Assembly (NCBI RefSeq): GCF_022581195.2
Contig: NC_061476.1
Coordinates: 6,432,098-6,496,097, forward strand
Length of the DNA: 64,000 nucleotides
Origin: Helicoverpa zea
Lineage: Eukaryota; Arthropoda; Insecta; Lepidoptera; Noctuidae
Direction: 5' to 3'
The position numbers were made by a program, and so were the translations under genes. How positions within the stretch are numbered: the stretch's first letter is position 1; each line of letters begins with the position of its first letter. Below, in pieces: positions 1 through 13,602 of this stretch. Below the pieces are notes generated by a model. It saw only the letters and a program-made list of their open reading frames with translations, made no database searches and was not told where the DNA came from.

Positions 1-2596
1 AAAATATGTCCAAGTCGGCGTGAGTCCAAACCTATCATGTGCTCATTGAACAAAAATGTTCTGAAATATCCGCAGAGGTTGCAATTTTGGAGATATTTCT
101 ATTAGATATGTTCGCAGATAATTTTTACTGTTTGCTACCGCGAGTAGACCAGAAGAAACACTTATGTTCGTCGCAGTGCCGCATACCGGTGGTATCTAGC
201 CTTTATAATGACTCACAACTCTATATGGTTCTGAATGAAACATCAAGCGGTTCCCATTTAAGAGGCAAAACATGGTGACATATCATGAGGACCTCGTCCT
301 TCGGCCCATATTGGTCTTCTGTAATTTCCCAATGAAAATGGCCGACACAACGTCATTGATGATCATTGCTGTCAACCATTTTGAAATGTATCGGCATTCG
401 TAATGCTAAGTGGTAATTGCTGTGCTTAAATGTTGGTTGGTCCTTAGGATATGAAAAAATTACTCGAGCTTATAAAAGTTAGACCTATTTATTTTCCCTG
501 CATTTAATTATACAATATTGGCACCACTTATTGGGCAATCAGCCCAGAATAGAATAGTATGAAAAAAGGAGCATTTCTGACTTGCTTGCGGAGGCTGGTC
601 TTTGCTAGAAAGAGTAACAAACTTTCGCGAATTTACCTCAGAGTAATTGCATAAACTCACATTTTAGTATTAGGTATATCTGGATCCTTAATAAGTAAAT
701 CGAACACCTTAATAAAATAAATATCAAATTTGTATCCACCTGTTTAAAAATTGAAATGACGTGTCCCATGAATGTTTGTAAAACCATTTGAACAATAGTG
801 ATGGACACGTTCCTCGTACATGCTTTACAAATATTGAGCAAATTATGTTTTACTCGAACGTCACGTATTATGAGGTATCTGTTTTAAATAAGTCTGTCAT
901 TATAACTTAGAATACTGGACTGCAAGTGCTGAAGACTGTTTTGACTTGTTTTGTTGAAAAATTTCATAAATAAAATACCTAATGTAGATATTATTTTAGC
1001 ATTTATTCTGAGGGATTTCCTACCATGTGTGTAGTAACTATGCTTTAACACTACATATTTTATTGTTTTTTTACATTTATTTTCCTAGAAAAATCAAGAA
1101 AAAATATTTGCACACTTGCGATATTTTAACCATTTGCATATAAAACCATATCAAGTACATACTTTAACTAGCCAATAAAATTGCCTATAAGTAACATTCA
1201 TGTACTTCACTCTAGTATAATTATCTTGCACGTTTTCCCTGCCATGCGTACGCGCATGTGAGCTGCGCTCGTGTCGCGATTCGGTCTACTTGTGACTTTC
1301 ATGTGTTTACCAACTTATGGTCCGATATGGGTATTGCTGGCGATTTTATGGGTTTATAGGTTTTATGGGAAATGTGGTGAGGTTTCGAAGCGTTTTAATT
1401 GAGTTTTTAGTGATGTTCGGTGGGCTCATTTTTTAAAAATATTTTAGGATTATGTGAGATTTTGAAATATATAACTGACTAGGTTTATTTTGGCCCGAGA
1501 TAACTGGTTCCCATGACTGGATATAACAATTTGGGCTTGGATAGTGATGTGCTACAAATAACTGTACTTGCCTTCTTAAAAAAATCTGTAGGCAAAGTTG
1601 AACTGTTTTTTTTTCACAATCTAGTAAAGCTTAAAGGTTCTTTACGTCCATTTGTTCCTATTTTAGTTTTAGAAACTATAGTTTAGGCCAATTATGTCTA
1701 CAAAAACTACAGTAGGTACTTATCTTCATTTGTTTTCGAATAAACTAACTCCTCGATGCTATGAAATTACAATTTCACATGCATCGGCTAGATCGTTAGT
1801 GTATCTGCATTAAGATCTTTCACATGCTTCTTGAGAACTTAATATTTGTTTTTAATTGCTATTTTCTTAATGTTGCGTAGCTCTTCCTGTCCCATTGTAT
1901 ACTTTCAGGGCAGTGAGATTATCATCAAAGTTGAGCGAAACCATTCATTAACTATTTCTTTAAAATACAAACAAAAATAATAGTAAGAAAATTATTGTGG
2001 AAATACACAAAATTTTGAATAGGTAAACATTTACTTATGTATTTAATAACTAAGAGCGTCTATCGTATATGTATATTTTTATTTGTATTGCAAAAATGAA
2101 AAAAGCATTCATGCATAACTAATTACGATAAAAACACGTTATATATCTTGTCACATTGAAGAGTTGATCGCACTTGCGTCTGTCTATAAATAAACTTGAA
2201 TTGATAAACTTCAGTCCATTTTATGACTAGAAAATAAGTCATATCTACTAACTAATGTTTTTCAAAAAGTAATTTAATTAAATATTAAACAATTAAGTGT
2301 TGCTTAATCATCTGCCAGTAGCATAATATGCTGTCTCTTAATATGAAGTGGTATAATAAATTTTAATGTTTTTTTTTTAATTTCGCGAGTAACGGGTCAT
2401 TAATTTTTATTGCTGTTTATCTGTTGTTTAACGTGTTTGGTTCAATAATAATGTTATCAGTAGTAACTGAAATCAGGTAATTTAATTTTATTACAATTAG
2501 GCATGACGTCGATATGTTTTTATTTTATTTTTGACTTGAATTTGACAAGTAGTTTAGCATCGAGACACCTGCATAGCTTTATCCTAACTATGTATA

Positions 2597-2732
2597 TTGG
2601 GGTCGGTTCCTAGTCTAACCGGGTGCAACTGAGTACCAGTGTTTTACAAGGAGCGACTGCCTATCTGACCTCCTCAACCCAGTTACTCAGGCACCTTACT
2701 AGGTAAGACTGGCTGTCAGACTATCTGGACAA
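2597..2732 (+). repeat. dispersed SINE-family fragment (family A)
   Basis: Shares TTGGGGTCGG..CCAGTCTAACCGG, GAGTACCAGTG.TTTACAAGGAGCGACTGCC and CCCAGTTAC with copies near 9300, 10900 and 55350. The family can be recognised within this window by comparing its copies. Confidence 0.8.
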
Positions 2733-5700
2733 TACACCAGAAATTATGAAGCAACAAAAACCAGTCGCAGGTAAAAGTAAATACAGTTTTCCAACAATTA
2801 TCGTTACAACAGGAAAACCGTAGCAAGTTTGCAAACACAAAACATGCGAGCGACACCATCAAAAGGTAAACAGCTGTTTTACCTTGAAACTTTACTCAGT
2901 TCAGCACACAATAAAATTTATTCGATAATAAAACTTAGGGTATACGAAATAAGGTGTTTTATCTATTGCATTTAGATGTATAAACGATATAACGAAGCAA
3001 TGATGTCAATCTGTACAAATAATGGGTTTGCAATAGTGGTGTGTGATTTTTTTATCGACATAAATCGGAGGCTTATGTCTACAATCCACTAATATAACAG
3101 ACTAGCCATTTGTCTCGTGGGAACTACTGCCCGTACCGGGATAAAATGTAGCTTTTGTTACTTGGAAAGAGTGTAGCTTTCAAACAGTGAAATATTTTTT
3201 ATATCGGTTTGTTTTTGGAGCCTTTACAAACAAACAAACAAAAAAATGTTTCCTCTTTTATCATATTTGTATGAATGACAATGATGGTTTTCATGTTTTT
3301 CGTCGTTTGAAATTGACATTATGATGCTATAGTAAGACGAGGTGCTTCTCTACTTTAGGTAATTTAATTCTACTAATTGTTTTGTCTAAAACAAAACTAA
3401 TCGTTCGAATTTCGCCTCTGGGGAAAACCCACACTCAATCTATCTAAAGTTTCGTGGTGTATTTTTACCACGTTTTATAGATATTATGTTTCATCAATTC
3501 CAGCGAATACCCACCACAAAATTAGTAAAAGTATATTATGTCTGTCACTTCTACAAATTCAATATTTGACATAACTTTGTATAATTTATTTTAGTACAGT
3601 ATAAAAGTTACATCATTTCTCGGATGTAGAATATAAAATAAATAATATAGGTTGCGGAAATGGCGATGAAGATGTTTTTAGAGTTCCGCAACATTAGCAC
3701 TGAATAATAATAATAAAGAGGGTCATGCAAGTTTGCAGATGAATGAACTCGGATTCACGGCCTGTTGCATATAAATAATATAAGCGTTACATAATTGCTA
3801 GATGCTTCAAATTCAATGTAAAATTGTCATTTTCCTTGTCGTTTCGAATTCGAGTCTTACACTATATTTCAAAGTATACAACGTCTTGAAAGATCTTTTA
3901 TATATCTAGGTATCTCTAAATGATTCACGATACCAGCGATTTATTTGATTTATCGACAACCTCACTAACTATAGCATTTGAAAGTCTACGAAGATATCCA
4001 TTACTAGAGAATTTATAATCCACCCAGATATCGACTTTTACTCGTTCACTTACACGTTCACACTCGATTGATTTTAATCGACAAATAATATTCGAGTTGA
4101 TCACATCACTATGCATTCATTGCCGTGTTTGACCTACGGTTGACAAATGATAATGCACCTTAACTTATGTTTCTTAAGGTCTTAATTCGCCTGATTTATT
4201 AAATGAGATTTGAATCTTGGTAGTCAATAAAATTAAATGGATCGCGACTGAAAGCATCGAAGTGTGTATGAGGTGTTTGTATTATCTTGTGTTTATGATA
4301 CAAGCTATGTTTCGCGGTTTCACTTGCATTTTAGAAGACTGCATGTGGGTAGAAAGTAGGTTTCGAAACTGATTTATCTGTGTGCTTAACATTATTTCAG
4401 TGGTTTCAGCGCATGTAAATCTATTTGTAAACTATATAATCTCAATTGTTTATAACCAAGATTTGATTAGGTAATTTACACTCAAGTCCGGTTCGCTATA
4501 TTTATTTTTATTACTCCATTTCCTTATCTAAAACAAGTTTTTACTATAAGCAGGTTGTTGATATAATATGATTGCTTTTTAAAGTCATAGCAACACTACT
4601 GTGATGTAATTTAATATATTTTTGAATTTAATTATGTATTATTTTCATATCTAGCGTAGACAGAAGTCTGGTGTTTATTTTCTTTTATTTTTACTGTCTG
4701 GACTAAAATTTCTTGAGAAACAGTCCAGTTTAAAAATTCTAAGTTAGTCTATCATTTCTGAATTTTGCGGTTTCTTTAGTTTCACTCAATGTCTATGTAA
4801 ACTCTAGGTGCTCTTAACTACACTTGCTCCTCTGAAAACTAAAGGCGTGATATTATTATGTCTGTAAATGCTAAAGCTATGTTACTACATATATTCTATT
4901 ATACAAAGTAAGCAGATACCACATATAATAATTTTATAATCTACCTGAAAGTTCACAACCATTAAAATTTTAATTAAATCAGAAGTATATACTTTAAAGT
5001 TACCACAGATAGGTATGTACCTAATTTAAAACTGAACACAGATTTCAATGAAACATGTAGACTGAGTTTGTGTGAAACTTTAATCTTTAATCCGGTTTTG
5101 TATGTCCTAAAATAGATTTACACTTAGGTACTTTACAACAAAATAAATTCAATTATTCTAATTAAGGTCTAATTGGACATTAATTCAATTTTACAAAATT
5201 CTTTTTGCTTGTTTGTTTCTAAGTTGCAGAAACGTGTATTCAGTTTAATAATTTTGAACTTTATTACTAAGAAAATAAGGTGTATTTTGAGTTGCGCGGG
5301 CGCAGTGTAAGGCAGCGATGTCGCCGGCGCGGCCAGTATCGGTCTACCTTATGACACTCGAATGTGACATAAGCAATGGCGGGTTTGAGGCATAAGCGAA
5401 AGCGATTTTGTAAAAAATTTTACCGTACCTAAGTTGAGATGTATTCTTTGTATCAAGATAACGATTTATGAGGGTTTTTAGTTATATGGTTTTTAGTTGC
5501 GTAGGTAGTATTTTTAGTTTTGAAATAAGTAAGTTCTTTGGCTTTTTTTTTCATAAAACTCGTAGTCACATAGTAATGCATACACGAAAGTTATTTATAT
5601 CGAAACATGTTACCATGTTAGTGCGTGCGGCCGAAATTGAAACGTGAATAGCGCGTACCAATTAATTAATAGATGAAAATAATAAAATAAGTAGATGTTT

Positions 5701-6579
5701 CATTTTAATTTCTGTAGTTAAACATTAGCCACAATTACCCGCAATCTAAGCACGTAACATCCAACAGTGATGTATTAATTAAAATCGTTGCACTATATTT
5801 TTTCCAATCGCTAAATCTTTACGGCAAATTGGCCACATTTTTTACGCTTGCAACTTAATCCAAGTCGGTGTAAACCTTGATTAGTTACGAAGGCCGGTCT
5901 TGTGTTTAACACACCTTTCGTTGACACTTCGAAAAATTGTTTTCGTGAATTGAAAACAGTGTTTGTTTTGAAAATAAATTATTGAGTAAAAAAAGTGCGA
6001 AATTATAACGGATTTGTGTGATCAAGTTTTTAAGACGCGATTTTTTAAAACAGAACTTAATAAATTACAGTAGTATTTTTTAAAGTTAATTGTTGTTTGT
6101 TTTGTTAGATTTTCTGCGGTGCTAATGGTGGGTTTTTGTATATTAATTTGGAGTTAATTTAATTAAAGAATCTTAAGAATATAGTTCTCATCATTCGAGT
6201 CTTTGTGGACAATCATGTCAAATTAAAGTGGTTTCTCATTCAGTGTTACAATTTGTGAACTACGTATTTCATCGCTTTTTTCTTGCTTGTGAAGTTTTTT
6301 TGATTAGAGAGAAAATCAGTAATGTACACATACTTACATTTCAATAGTTACTCAATTAATTTCTGAAAACTTCAACATACAATTCTTTCTACCTTCACAA
6401 AAGCCATTGAATACTGAAAACCATTAACAACTTTACTTAATTAAACAAAAACATTGACACGCTTTGCAACCAAAACATAATGTTATCGGTCACAGCAGTT
6501 AAACTTTATATTAACCCTGAATTTCGCGTGATCACGCTCTGACACGTGACCAGAAAAATCTATACTTCTATGCTAATGT

Positions 6580-6803
6580 AAGAAAGAGGAAACTTTGTTT
6601 TGTTTGTTTGTACCCTCAAAGCTTCAAAACTGATGAACCGGTTTAAACAAATATTTTAGTGTTGGAAAGCTAGACTCTTCCCTAGTAATATAGGCTATAT
6701 TTTAGGTAGGTATCCCACGAGGAAACCCAAATAGAATCTAGTAGTATAGTAGTCTAAGCCGACCCCAACATAGTTGGGAAAAAGGCTCGGAGGATGATAA
6801 CAC
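6580..6803. repeat. repeat cluster: family B repeat followed by reversed family A tail
   Basis: 6580-6720 has the words GTTTGTTTGT, GATGAACCGGTTT, GGAAAGCTA and AATATAGGCTATATTTTA of a common moth repeat. 6748-6803 is the reverse complement of the family A end (CCGACCCCAACATAGTTGGGAAAA...GGATGAT). Confidence 0.7.
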
Positions 6804-7201
6804 ACCTAAGTACGATCTCTGAGATTAGGTTCTAAGCTACATCTCGAATTAGGTTTTTCTTGTTTATGGCTTATTGTAATGAGGCAGTTATAATGTGTTT
6901 GGAAAAACCACACCATTAAAAGTTTTTCCAGATCCGTCACAGACTATCGTTCTAGAATATAATCTCTTTTACATAAAAAAAAAACAATGCGACGTCAATT
7001 AACTCAGCTGACTGAATGGCTGACATAATCCGTTGGCCTTGCAGTAACTTCCCTGTTTCACCATTTCGACCCGAATCTATCTTAAGATATTAACTTACTT
7101 ACGGCCGTTTCCAATATTCTGTCTAGCATTTATTTTGCCCACTAGATATTACTTGTATGAGGCTTGTGCCAGTGGCTACATCAGACACTGGAGAACCGAC
7201 C

Positions 7202-7255
7202 AACGGGCTGAACATCCTTGCTGGACTTTTATCCTAGCTGGATGTTCAGCCCGTT
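7202..7255. repeat. perfect 16-bp inverted repeat (hairpin)
   Basis: AACGGGCTGAACATCC at 7202-7217 and its exact reverse complement at 7240-7255, separated by 22 nt. No copy was noticed elsewhere in the window. Confidence 0.85.
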
Positions 7256-7775
7256 ATATATTACTTAATTAGACCACAAATATTAGTAAGTAGTCGCTGT
7301 AACTGAATACGGCTGTGATGCTATAGATAGGTATATGTATATGGGGCTTATGTCAAAATTCTATCCCTAGTCGGCAAATAAAAAGATGGATCGAATATTG
7401 AAAGCGGTCTTTAAAATAATAGACACGTGAAGCTGTTTTGTTTTTGTTTTCGACCTCGATATATGTTGCGTATTTATATAAAGTTGTTCTATGCTTTTCG
7501 TGATACACGTTAGTTTTAAATAGCAATTTATTGAGAACAGCTAGTTTTAATTTTAATCTTTATTTTAATGTTTGAATGCAGTCGTAACTTTTGTTACGTT
7601 TACAAGGTTGCGCTGAGGAAAGTTTGTTGCTGCATTTCAAAATATGTTCGAGGATATAGGATACTAGCTTCCGTCAGCAGTTTCACCCGTGCCCTGTAGG
7701 AACTAATTCACGTACCTGGATAATTAATAAGTAACCTACTGCCTTCCTCGATAAATGGGCAATGTATCTCTGATT

Positions 7776-7965
7776 TTTTAGGGTTCCGCACCCAAAGGGT
7801 AAAACGAGACCCTATTGTTTTCGCTCCTCTGTCCGTCCATCCGTTGTTCCAACAAATGTTTTGGCGGGCTCCCATACAACAAACGTGATTTTTTTGCTAA
7901 TTTTTGCTTTGGTACGGGGAACCCTTCGTGCGCGAGTCCGACTCGCTCTTGGCCGGTTTTTTTAT
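7776..7965 (+). repeat. AGGGTTCCG dispersed repeat (family C), short copy
   Basis: Starts TTTTTTAGGGTTCCG, has CTGTCCGTCC and ends in CCCTTCGTGCGCGAGTCCGA and CTTGGCCGGTTTTTTT, matching both ends of the longer copy at 33499-34070. Confidence 0.8.
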
Positions 7966-9285
7966 CGTTTTAGTTCCTGAGGTTAGCGCCATCAAACAAA
8001 CGAAGCATACTCTTGAGTTCTATAATATTATGCAGTATAGATTTTTACCGGATTACATAAAGTGCAATGTTATTCGACTAAAAGCAAAATTGTGTTAACG
8101 AACTAGCATCATAAATCCATATTGTAGCTCGTAGATATTCAAAAATCACTCGTATATTTTCGTATAAAAGTGCGCGCCATTTCATTTTATGTTTTTATTT
8201 CACTAACTTCCTCCATAAAGTTTTATCATGGCCCAATATATTGCAGTTTTAAAACGTTGAAAACTTATCAATTTATTCAGTTATTAATGACTTACAAACT
8301 CAATTAAAAACTTCGTGGGATAAAATGTATTTTTGTGCACGATTCACTTTCTCGTAGAAAGCTGAATACATTTTATTGAATAAGTCCTTTCCTGTATCGG
8401 TAAGTTCTAGGAAAGAAATACCGAGAAAGGTATTCTAAGAATCTTGATGTGGTCAGGTTTACATTCCATATAGGTACCTACATACTGGTCTAAAAGGTAC
8501 AGACAGCAATCTTTTGGTTGGTCTCTCATAATGCTTAGTTGATTTCAGAGTAGAAATATTACTAATGTCAAAATTTGTCTTATCGGTTCAGTTGTGTTAG
8601 CGTTACACAACTGATTGAGATAAAATTTGGTACACATATACAGCCTCAATACAGACAAAGCCGGGTGTGAAGTATTTCCCTCGGTACATAGGTTTGGTGT
8701 TACAATAGTATCAAAGCTTGATAATAAGACTCTTCCTAAAGAGATCAGGCGCTCTCTTTTGTAGTTTAATGCTAACTCCAGTCTTATAGCCTTTATCTAT
8801 GTAAATTCGCGCGACTATAGTACCCAAAGAACCTATTGAGGGTCGTAGAATACAAATCGTGACAAAATGACCCCAGATTATGTTACTGAGAAGCTGATCA
8901 ATAACCCTAAATATCTCAACGAATAGCATTGAAGTTGAATAATTCTAAACACGGGTAAATCCTGTACTATATACGCAGCTAGATTTTAACCAGTTACACT
9001 AAAAGAGCTCTTAAAATTAAGTAGGACAAAGTGCATATTACATTGCATGGTGAAAAGACACTTGGCCTACAAAGACCGTTGTAATAAACGATCGATTTAA
9101 CGAGTAACGAATGGTTTATAGTATGTTGTAGTGTGCACATTTGATTCGGGCAATTGCGGTTTATGTATGTGTCAAATTTAGGATGTCCTCAATTGGCTAG
9201 AACTGCCTAGTTTCAGCAAAAAAGTGGGGCTTTTAAGGTCGCTCAAACAATTGCCAAACGCATTCATGTAAGGTTCAATCATCTG

Positions 9286-9490
9286 CCTAACCTTTTCCCA
9301 TTTATTTTGGGGTCGGCTTCCAGTCTAACCAGATGTAGCTGAGTACCAGTGCTTTACAAGGAGCGACTGCCCTATCTGACCCCCTCAACCCAGTTACCCG
9401 GGCAACCCAATACCCCTTGGTTAGACTGGTGTCAGACTTACTGGCTTCTGACTACCCACGACGACTACCAAATAACAGCCATTGATGGAA
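9286..9490 (+). repeat. family A SINE copy
   Basis: Clear copy of the family A core: GGGGTCGGCTTCCAGTCTAACC, GAGTACCAGTGCTTTACAAG, CCCAGTTACCCGGGCAACCC, TGGCTTCTGACTACCC. The short open frame across it is a chance product of the repeat. Confidence 0.85.
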
Positions 9491-10859
9491 GGCTTAGTGT
9501 GCATTCAAAAGTCCCCATTTGGACTAAAATTCGGAGCATCATAACTCATGCCTTTTAATTTATATTCCGCCATATTTGATTACGGTACCATTCCTGTAGT
9601 GGCCATTTGTCTAAATCGTTTCAGCCATTTAGGGCGGTTGTAAAATACGTCGGCTGCACATACCAACGCGTAAAACATTGCTGTTCCTTCTAGTCTTCCT
9701 GTTTCTGTAACTTGGTAGAATATTATCCTGAATTAGGACTGGGAAATTACCTTAATTAATGGTGATTAGCGATTATTCGGTGATCAGGAAGTTAGACAGT
9801 AACTTTTGGGAGCTAATCAAGATTATTTACAAATGGTAATTGCATGAGTAGATGTTGGATGAATTTATGAGCTCAGTGTTGATTTAATTAATACATACTG
9901 TTGAATAAGTACTTGTAAATGTGGTTAGTAAATACATCCTGCATTCATTAAGAATAACGTCTTGGAGATAGAACCCAAATTCCTAGATTCTAGGAAATAC
10001 TTTAAATAATACGCTAGGAAATACCTAATAACCTTCATTGTGCTCCGTAAAATAATGTACACAAAAACAACAATACATGACATAATATTACAAGAATGCA
10101 CACAAAACAAAACCCCTTTGTTTTAAGTATTAAAATAAACAACAAGACATACCTTTCCCTTTCAAAAATTTCGCCAACAAGATACATCGTACTATGAGCG
10201 TTTCGATTCACGCACCAGTGCTCAGATCATAAAAACGTAGTAGATACAAGTTTTATACGGGTGTACTGTGTTCTTATTTTACTGATAGCAATACCGAAAA
10301 CATGGACCGTTTTTTAGATATTTTGTTACATTTTCTTCGTGTTTTTACCAGGGTGTTTCATATTTTTTGGCACGTGTCTGATTAACGCAAGCTATTGACT
10401 TGAAAATGTCATATTTCATTTAGCTGATTACAGTTTGAGAGGGTAATGAACTTTGATCACTCTTACCAATTCATTGATTAATCCAATATCGACGAGCTTG
10501 TGAAAAATATCTCCGTATAAGAAAATAAAGGAAAAAGGAAGATCATACATAACATTAATATTAAATGGAACTTGCTCAGAAAAAACAGTAGTTCGGCCCC
10601 AATCCAACATCTAGGCACGCCTTATATTTCCTACAACTAGTATAATGAGCGGTCGTATTTATTCAGTAACTGTCTCGTTTATAGCTTTTTCCTTAGTAAG
10701 GAAAATCTCTTGTTTGTCTCAGAATGTTGGATTTAGATGATAATATAAGCTGATAGTTTTTGGGATCAAGTGTGTTGTTACTAGAGGCAGTTCAATGACT
10801 TTATTCAGTTTATCAGTGACAGGCTTTATAGGCAACATATTTTCAGTAAGACTCATCTG

Positions 10860-11040
10860 ACCAGCCTTTTCCTAACTACGTTGGGGTCGGTTTCTAGTCT
10901 AACTGGATGCAGCGGTTAGATTCTAACCTCATTAACCCGGTTACCCGGGCAACCCGATATTACTAGATAGGACTGGTTGTCAGACTTACCGGCTTCTGAC
11001 TACCCGTACCGACTGCTGAAAGATGTTCAAATGACAGCCA
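10860..11040 (+). repeat. family A SINE copy
   Basis: Same core as at 9286, with an internal deletion around GTACCAGTG. Ends with GATGTTCAAATGACAGCC like the 55-kb copy. Confidence 0.85.
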
Positions 11041-11295
11041 ACTAAACTACAACACTTTGTAAAATACACCTATTAAATAACTCGAAACAAGTTCAGCATA
11101 GTGACGAGCAAGGCTAAATCGAAACAACGTAAAATACCTCATGCGTTAGCACTTCTGTAAATTAAAAACTTTTGCTATAAAAAACCGTTTTTAAACAATG
11201 TAACGTATTCATTAGTTACACGTGAAGAGTTTGGGCGTATTCCGTATCCTATTCAGTATATTGAAACTTGTTTCATTACCTGTTTAATAGCTGGA

Positions 11296-11398
11296 GAGCT
11301 CGTACACATTTTTGAGTAGATATTTGAGGCAAGTCACAGGACTACGGAACTGGCTAGCGATTGGGTTCAATTACCTACTCAAAAATGTCTACTAGCTC
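11296..11398. repeat. imperfect inverted repeat, 24-bp arms
   Basis: Arms 11296-11319 and 11375-11398 pair at 22 of 24 positions (core CACATTTTTGAGTAG/CTACTCAAAAATGT). The inner 55 nt can pair further, weakly. Confidence 0.7.
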
Positions 11399-11990
11399 TT
11401 CGACTATGAGTTGAAGATTAATAATTGTTGCCATGTGCTCGATAAATTGTTTCTTATTGGCGTGATCGACGGTGATATAAAATAAGCAATTTTATCACGT
11501 GGTTGTAATATCGTCCAGCCGAGACCATCATTTTATAATGATGATGGATTGTAGTACACCGAAACAAATCAATTACTAATTTAAAAAGAACAAAGGAAAA
11601 TACTCAAGTGTCTAAAAGAAAGTAGTTTTATCTTACGTAATTACTTGTCTATCCATCATGAGATATTTTTTAATCAAGAATTCACAATAAAAGAAAAAGA
11701 TAAATTGGAGAGAGTCTGAAATATGATCGATAATTCTAAAGTCAGTCGTCCATCTTCATTTTCGTGTTTCTAAACGGATCTAGTCACGTTGTTAGAAACG
11801 TGGAAAACGTGTTCAACAATTCCTTTCAGCTATATTAATATTTACAATACATTTGAGGTAAAAGACATATACATATTAGTACGGCAACTGTTGAACAAAA
11901 ACAATTTCTAGCCGTCTATTTTTCTAAAGATAAATATAAGGACCCTTGTTAGGAGTTACTAGAATTTTTCCAATGCTACTAATACTCTGT

Positions 11991-12172
11991 CCCCCTTACT
12001 TATAAACGTGAATTAAATATAAGTAATACTTAAGGGCTGTTTAAGAAAATTCTTACTTATAAACTTTGCTTAAGCGTGTCTTAACTAACATTTAATCACT
12101 ACTTAAAACTTTAAGTAGTGATTAGTTAAAATGTTGCTTAGAAGGTGATTAGAGATTTTATAAGTAAGGGGG
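11991..12172. mobile_element. MITE copy 1 (TIR CCCCCTTACTTATAA)
   Basis: 182 bp bounded by terminal inverted repeats CCCCCTTACTTATAA.../...TTATAAGTAAGGGGG, flanked by TGT on both sides (11988-11990, 12173-12175). It contains a 14-bp palindrome (arms 12094-12107 and 12110-12123). There is no coding capacity. A second copy lies at 21621. The autonomous family is not identifiable from this. Confidence 0.9.
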
Positions 12173-13149
12173 TGTATGTTTTAGTCTATTGATTTCTGTG
12201 CCAAAAAAGGATAGTTAAAATAGGGAATATTGGAATGGGAAGTTACAAAGAATAACTTTGTCAAAGGACATATTAACTATACAGACATCTATTAAATCCT
12301 TGAAAGTTCGGGGCATCAAAAACAATCCCGTATTATGGGAAAATTGTACCCTGTTGAATCCAATGAAACCAAGGCTCTACCCAATACAAATAACTAATAT
12401 CTGTAACTTTATTTACGCCCTTTCGGAAACTTCTTGAGGCTCCTTAAGTCTCCTCGAAAGCCTCCAAGGGTCCAACCATACTTCAATTTGCATTAAGTGT
12501 TTGTTCTCTTTTCCTTTCTCTGTATAATTTCTTTTAAAGTATATCTCCCGTTTTACATATTCTATTTTAAGAGTGAAAGCGGATATTGGAAATAATATTC
12601 TCCATCTCCAAACAAATTACATCTGAATTCAGTATTATGGAAAGTGTCGCTTACAAGGTTCTTTATTCAGAAATATTATAAGGTTGTCGGTTGTAAATAC
12701 CAGGATTACAGTTTTCAAGCTATGTAGAGAGTATTCATAGTTGTCAGACTAACTTTGCATATACTCAAACATAATCGAATGGAGAAAACATATTCGATAG
12801 CTACACAATGTCCATTATTATAATGTTGGTCAGTGTTTCATGCCAGTCATATTTTCTGATATGAAAGATGTTCGTCTCCGTTTACTGTTCTATTTCTATT
12901 GGATAATGCAAAGTTGATGTGTGCTGTCTCATTGTTCGCCGCTCTTTGATGTTATTCCTCTCTAATATATCATCTGTATTGATGTTTCACTACTAGCTTG
13001 TAATATATTTGTTTGCTGTACTACTACAGATATTATCATTTTGATCGATCTCATTTCTAAATGTTCACGTTTTCTTGTCTGTGCGGTTTGTATCTGCCGT
13101 TGTTGGTCTAAAAATGTTAATTCATCAGCTCATTACATCGTAACCACAA

Positions 13150-13438
13150 ATGGTCCGTTCAGTTTATTTGATCGTTTCTATCGATTCTCATTACGAGCAC
13201 AATCGAGTTTATTGCTAGCAATATCAAGTTATGACCTCCGCGTGTCGATGGCATTAATTATCTTTTTACTGCATTTTTTATAGATCCATTCTTAAAAGTA
13301 TACCAACGGCTTAGAACTGTGTTTGTAATTCGTGACCGTTTCAACCAAAGCTGCGTTTGAACTGAATTCAAACGGAAAACCGCTAATGGGTGTGTGAAAT
13401 GACAATAGTGACTTAGTTTCTGGTGGTATGTGCGTTTG
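13150..13438 (+). promoter_or_regulatory. probable 5'UTR/promoter region of the schizo exon 1 isoform
   Basis: Between a TCAGTT initiator-like word at 13159 and the ATG at 13439 the sequence is less AT-rich than its surroundings and has no repeat. No TATA box stands out. The placement of the transcription start is a guess from the initiator word alone. Confidence 0.3.
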
Positions 13439-13602
13439 ATGTCCAAAGTGGCGAAGTCAGAGTCGCGAGTTGTGCTAGTGGGTGATGGAGAAGGCGATGG
13501 CTGTTGTTCCTGCTCTGGCATGAGGATCGGTGACCTTGGAGGCGTGTTGCTCGAAGCTGCGAAGCTCACCAGGTCCTGGTTCTGTCAGAAGCCTGGATAC
13601 GG
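13439..13602 (+). CDS. siz: schizo coding exon 1 (start codon)
   Basis: Open from ATG 13439-13441 to a GTAAGT donor at 13603; an in-frame TGA lies about 30 nt upstream with no ATG between, so this ATG is the natural start. It encodes residues 1-54 plus two bases (MSKVAKSESRVVLVGDGEG..., a small Cys cluster CCSCSG). It ends in phase 2 (GG), exactly what the exon at 24368 needs (GG+C=Gly). No homologue of this N-terminal piece is recalled, so it rests on open frame, donor and phase. Other promoters may exist. Confidence 0.72.

Larger units (their letters stand above)
1..13149. other. upstream intergenic or 5' regulatory DNA, no recognised gene
   Basis: AT-rich DNA with only short open frames that look random. 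It holds SINE fragments, a MITE, other dispersed repeats and two hairpins (listed separately). Two GC-rich islets at about 1230-1310 and 5285-5390 stand out. The stretch near 5930-6110 reads like an insect 5'UTR, but I could not connect it to a coding exon. Confidence 0.6.

Noticed and set aside
9349..9558. 69-residue frame near 9.4 kb and the similar frame at 55187-55555
   Set aside because: Both are translations of the family A SINE, which explains their near-identical residues.
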